From positions 248,001-312,000 of the forward strand of contig JBBSEX010000003.1 of NCBI GenBank assembly GCA_038239345.1: a stretch of DNA of 64,000 nt. The letters are read 5' to 3'. Made by a program: the position numbers and the translations under genes. The notes beneath the pieces are model-generated. The model saw only the letters and a list, made by a program, of their open reading frames with translations, was not told the origin of the DNA and ran no database searches. Below are positions 61,445 to 64,000 of the stretch, in pieces. Every line of letters begins with the position of its first letter. Position 1 is the stretch's first letter. The stretch is from JBBSEX01 sp038239345. GTDB taxonomy: Bacteria > Acidobacteriota > Terriglobia > Bryobacterales > Bryobacteraceae.

Positions 61445-61669
61445 GTGCCTGCGACTGAGATCGTTTTAATTACGGGCTGTATATTCTCAGTGATTTCCGT
61501 GATATTGTTGAGACCCGGCAGCAATCACCTAAGCCTGGAGTCCAAGGGGTTCACGGTGCGCTCGCCTTACCGCTTCCATCACACAGCCTGGCCCGGCATA
61601 TCGTGGTCTGGAATCGCCCTTGTTCCCGGCCGGCGAACAAGTCCGCTGCACCATGAGAAGCAATCATGA
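61445..61669 (+). pseudogene. Possible small membrane protein or truncated relic
   Basis: An open frame from GTG 61445 encodes 74 residues with one clear hydrophobic helix (EIVLITGCIFSVISVILLRP) and then LESKGFTVRSPYRFHHTAW, reminiscent of small PH-like membrane proteins, but the domain is cut short and the tail (HTAWPGISWSG) looks out of frame. The stop overlaps the start of the amidohydrolase gene by 4 nt. It may be a real small gene or a truncated remnant. The rest of 61,343-61,665 holds nothing else recognised. Confidence 0.35.
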
Positions 61670-62865
61670 GGATTGTCGGCGCGCGGGTTGCCTTCGGCCC
61701 AAACGATGCGCGGCGGATCGACCTGACGATAGCGGGGGGATTGATCCGTTCAATTGGAAAGCCTGAGCACGAGCGGCGGCGAGAGATCGATCTCAGCGGA
61801 TATTTACTACTGCCAGGGTTGATCAATGCTCACGATCATCTGGAATTCAATCTGTTCCCAAGGTTGGGTGGAGAAGCAGAACCGCGAGCGGCCGATTGGA
61901 TGGCGCATAACTTCGATCCTCGCAAGCCGCCTGTCGAACAGCAGTTACAAGTACCCAGGCTGGTACGTCTGGCATGGGGCGGCATCAAGAATCTGTTGAG
62001 TGGCGTTACCACCGTGTGCCATCACGGGCATTACGATCCGAAGGCCTTCGGTCCGCGATTTCCAGTGCGCGTGCTGCGCCGCATGGGATGGGCGCATTCG
62101 TTCGACTCCGGCAGCGATGTGCGGGCAAGATTTCTGGCGACACCGCGCGGCTGGCCATTTGTAATTCACATCAGCGAAGCAACCGAACGGGCCAGCAGGC
62201 TGGAAATCTTCCGTCTGGGGAACGAAGGGGTGCTGGGCGAGAAAACCGTCCTGGTGCACGCCGTGGGCTTGGATTCAAACGGCTGGCGGCTGGTGAAGGA
62301 ACGCCGCGCGTCGGTTGTATGGTGCCCCAGTTCGAACCTCTTCATGCTGGGACGCACGCTGGCGCAATCGATTCTGAAGTCCCATATCCCGCTGGCACTA
62401 GGATCCGATTCCGGCCTAACCGCGGATGGCGACCTACTGGATGAGCTCGCGGTGGCCGGCCGGGTAGGCGATCTATCGGCGGCGCAATTGTATCCGCTGG
62501 TCACAACGTGCGCCGCCCAGGTTCTAAACCTGACCAAGGGCGAAGGGTCGATTTTGGAAGGCGGGCGAGCGGATTTCCTGGTCGTTCGCGACACGCGCGT
62601 CTCCCCGGCGGACGCCCTGCTCGCAGAACGGCCGCGGCTGGTGATGATACAGGGACGCATCCGGTTAGCGACGCCGGATCTGATACAGCGCCTGCCAACC
62701 TCGGCGGTCTCGCGCTTTCACGCGATCGATGTGCAGGGACGGGGGCCGGCTCTAATCGACGCCGACGTAGCTGAACTGCGGTCCGATGCCGAACAAACGC
62801 TGGGAGCCGGATTACATTTAGCGGGCAAGGCGGTACGGCCGGCAAAACTTAGCGCGGCTGGGTGA
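61666..62865 (+). CDS. Amidohydrolase (cytosine deaminase/chlorohydrolase-like)
   Basis: A 399-residue cytoplasmic amidohydrolase. Metal ligands are in LPGLINAHDHLEFNLFPRLG (HxH), PFVIHISEATERAS, TVLVHAVGLDSNGWRLVKER and LALGSDSGLTADGDLLDELA (Asp). EGSILEGGRADFLVVRDTR is the usual scaffold return. No signal peptide is visible. It might deaminate or hydrolyse a small heterocycle; the true substrate is not evident. The 3' end overlaps the convergent next gene by 17 nt. Confidence 0.9.
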   Translation: MRIVGARVAFGPNDARRIDLTIAGGLIRSIGKPEHERRREIDLSGYLLLPGLINAHDHLEFNLFPRLGGEAEPRAADWMAHNFDPRKPPVEQQLQVPRLVRLAWGGIKNLLSGVTTVCHHGHYDPKAFGPRFPVRVLRRMGWAHSFDSGSDVRARFLATPRGWPFVIHISEATERASRLEIFRLGNEGVLGEKTVLVHAVGLDSNGWRLVKERRASVVWCPSSNLFMLGRTLAQSILKSHIPLALGSDSGLTADGDLLDELAVAGRVGDLSAAQLYPLVTTCAAQVLNLTKGEGSILEGGRADFLVVRDTRVSPADALLAERPRLVMIQGRIRLATPDLIQRLPTSAVSRFHAIDVQGRGPALIDADVAELRSDAEQTLGAGLHLAGKAVRPAKLSAAG

Positions 62866-63742
62866 TGGCGCGGCGCACCGCCGATAGCGGCGCTTTGTCG
62901 TGGAAGACGACGGTTTCGGCGGAACGCTCAATGCCCAGGTCGGCCCATAATTTATCCAGATCGGGTTTTACCGGGTCGCCCTTCATCTGGTTGTAAAGGT
63001 CGATCAGCACGGTGGCGCCGGTGGCCTTATCGCCCACTTGCAGCGCCCGTTCGACGGGCCAATTGTGTTCGATGGATCCGCCCGCATCGAGGACTGCCCG
63101 CAAGGCATCCTGCAGACCCTTTGCGTTGTGCGTGGCTTGCCGAATGCGAACGTCGGCCATGACGCAAAAGATGGCGCCACCCCAGTAGGTACGGCCCCAG
63201 GTGGGCGTGAAGTCGAGTCCACGATCGCCGGCGGCGGGCAGACCTTGGGGCATGTCGCGGATGAAACTCGACCAGATCTTCTCCGGCGTCTCCTGCTGGT
63301 TCTGGACGCGGCAGACGGATTCGACATAGGTCGCAATGCCTTCCTCCAGCCAGTGATGCTCATCGGGCAAATCGGGGAAGGCCGTGTGAAGCAGTTCATG
63401 CGTCATCATCCAATCGGAGTTGAGGTCTGCTTGCGTGGTGCGCTCACCGACGGAAATGCGCGTGAAGGGTGGGGTGTTGCCCCAGGTGGTCCCGCGAAAG
63501 ACGCCCTCACGGCCGGCGGTGGGGCGCACTTGAATACGGGTGCGGGGGACAGGAAAGCGGCCGTAATATTTCGTGGCGTTTTGGGCGGCGATGGTGATCC
63601 ACTTTATGGCGGCATCGCGGCCAAGGTCGAGTGAGCCAGGCGAGAACGTAATCTCGATCGTGGCGCCGCCAACTGTGATCTGAGCCGGGTCCATTGTTGT
63701 CGGCTCTGCCGCAAGCATGAGAAGGACGGCAGGTATCAGCAC
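62849..63742 (-). CDS. Exported gluzincin-type metallopeptidase
   Basis: A 297-residue protein with a short signal peptide (IPAVLLMLAAEP). The motif SDWMMTHELLHTAFPDLPDE (HELLH) followed 18 residues later by WLEEGIATYVESVCR (Glu ligand) is the gluzincin HExxH...E pattern seen in M1/M61-like peptidases. The upstream domain (ITVGGATIEITFSPGSLDLG, YYGRFPVPRTRIQVRPTAGR) is beta-rich, as in M61. It is convergent with the amidohydrolase gene. Confidence 0.88.
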   Translation of the reverse strand: MLIPAVLLMLAAEPTTMDPAQITVGGATIEITFSPGSLDLGRDAAIKWITIAAQNATKYYGRFPVPRTRIQVRPTAGREGVFRGTTWGNTPPFTRISVGERTTQADLNSDWMMTHELLHTAFPDLPDEHHWLEEGIATYVESVCRVQNQQETPEKIWSSFIRDMPQGLPAAGDRGLDFTPTWGRTYWGGAIFCVMADVRIRQATHNAKGLQDALRAVLDAGGSIEHNWPVERALQVGDKATGATVLIDLYNQMKGDPVKPDLDKLWADLGIERSAETVVFHDKAPLSAVRRAITQPR

Positions 63743-63773
63743 GTGGCTTAATCATGACACTACTTCAGCCCCG

Positions 63774-64000
63774 TTACACCAGCCGATTTTGAATTGCTTT
63801 CGCAACCGCTTCGGATTTGGAGTGCACCTGGAGCTTTTCGTAGATACTGCGTAAGTGAAAAGACACAGTGTGGACGCTGACTCCGAGTTCGAAGGCGGCG
63901 GTTTTATAATTATGACCCTCGACGAAGAGCTTCAGCAGGCGGGTTTCGTGCGGAGTAAGATCGTAGATCGCCCGGTCTGGTGGGCGAATCTCACGAAACA
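63774..64000 (-). CDS. LuxR/NarL-type response regulator, C-terminal HTH (partial)
   Basis: Only the end of the gene is in the window: about 75 residues ending at the TAA at 63774. The LuxR HTH is complete: DLTPHETRLLKLFVEGHNYK, TAAFELGVSVHTVSFHLRSI, YEKLQVHSKSEAVAKAIQ. Any receiver domain lies outside. Its role and targets are unknown; it lies 31 nt upstream of the peptidase gene in the same direction. Confidence 0.93.
   Translation of the reverse strand, partial: FREIRPPDRAIYDLTPHETRLLKLFVEGHNYKTAAFELGVSVHTVSFHLRSIYEKLQVHSKSEAVAKAIQNRLV

Noticed and set aside
40000..64000. tRNA genes or att sites next to the phage cassette
   Set aside because: No cloverleaf-like sequence with a T-loop GGTTCGAATCC-type box was seen near either edge.

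Overview
The window reads as a chromosomal segment of a moderately GC-rich, Gram-negative soil-type bacterium. The mix of genes suggests Acidobacteriota, probably the Bryobacter/Solibacter group: a type VI secretion system (T6SS), many exported PQQ and amidohydrolase enzymes, an OmpA protein fused to Ig-like repeats, and single-copy housekeeping genes (pyrE, rsfS, rnpB) scattered between accessory blocks. This taxonomic guess is inference from gene style; no 16S rRNA is present. No tRNA, CRISPR array, integrase or transposase was recognised.

Layout. (1) 1-12,755: a leftward T6SS operon, tssB-tssC-hcp-tagJ-tssA-tssE-tssF-tssG-clpV, then the start of vgrG cut by the window edge. A consensus-like sigma70 promoter lies in front of tssB. 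The membrane-complex genes tssJ/K/L/M are not in the window. (2) 12.9-23.0 kb: host genes for ribosome silencing (rsfS), an exported PQQ-type sugar dehydrogenase, pyrE, a polyprenyl glycosylphosphotransferase, an amidase, an alkyltransferase-like DNA repair protein, an M24 peptidase, a sodium/solute symporter and a Wzt-like ABC ATPase. (3) 23.07-39.82 kb: a compact leftward head-and-tail cassette of phage type. It runs small gene, terminase, portal, scaffold-like protein, P22-type coat protein, connector and tail-completion candidates, tail tube, tail assembly chaperone with a programmed -1 frameshift site, a very short tape-measure-like protein, two paralogous tail-tip proteins, a 1309-residue hub with four conserved cysteines, and a 923-residue protein with a glycosidase-like C-terminal half. 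No integration, replication, repressor or lysis genes are visible and the flanks look like host DNA, so it is either a domesticated prophage remnant or a gene-transfer-agent-like element. (4) 40.0-44.9 kb: a MaoC-like protein, a cytochrome c-PQQ dehydrogenase fusion, a zinc ribbon, an SH3-type lipoprotein, a macrodomain protein and an unknown protein.

(5) 44.75-47.0 kb: a gene graveyard holding a multiply frameshifted serine beta-lactamase-like gene, a 102-bp direct repeat of the 3' end of the preceding gene, and a scrap of an M48 peptidase gene. (6) 47.1-50.0 kb: a truncated haemoglobin, an exported amidohydrolase and a methyltransferase carrying a signal sequence. (7) 50.09-55.81 kb: a tightly linked rightward cassette (T6SS-accessory-like small protein, beta-domain protein, LysM protein, a large metzincin-type metalloprotease, and an exported protein overlapping it by 4 nt) that looks like an effector module with a possible cognate periplasmic protein. 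(8) 55.8-64.0 kb: an M48 peptidase with zinc ribbons, an O-methyltransferase, the RNase P RNA gene on the minus strand (57,749-58,136), an OmpA/barrel/Ig-repeat surface protein with a strong terminator, an amidohydrolase, a gluzincin-type exported peptidase and the end of a LuxR-type regulator.

The most interesting items are the head-tail cassette with its slippery heptamer A_AAA_AAC, the metzincin cassette as a candidate T6SS effector module, and the degraded mosaic at 44.75-47 kb.
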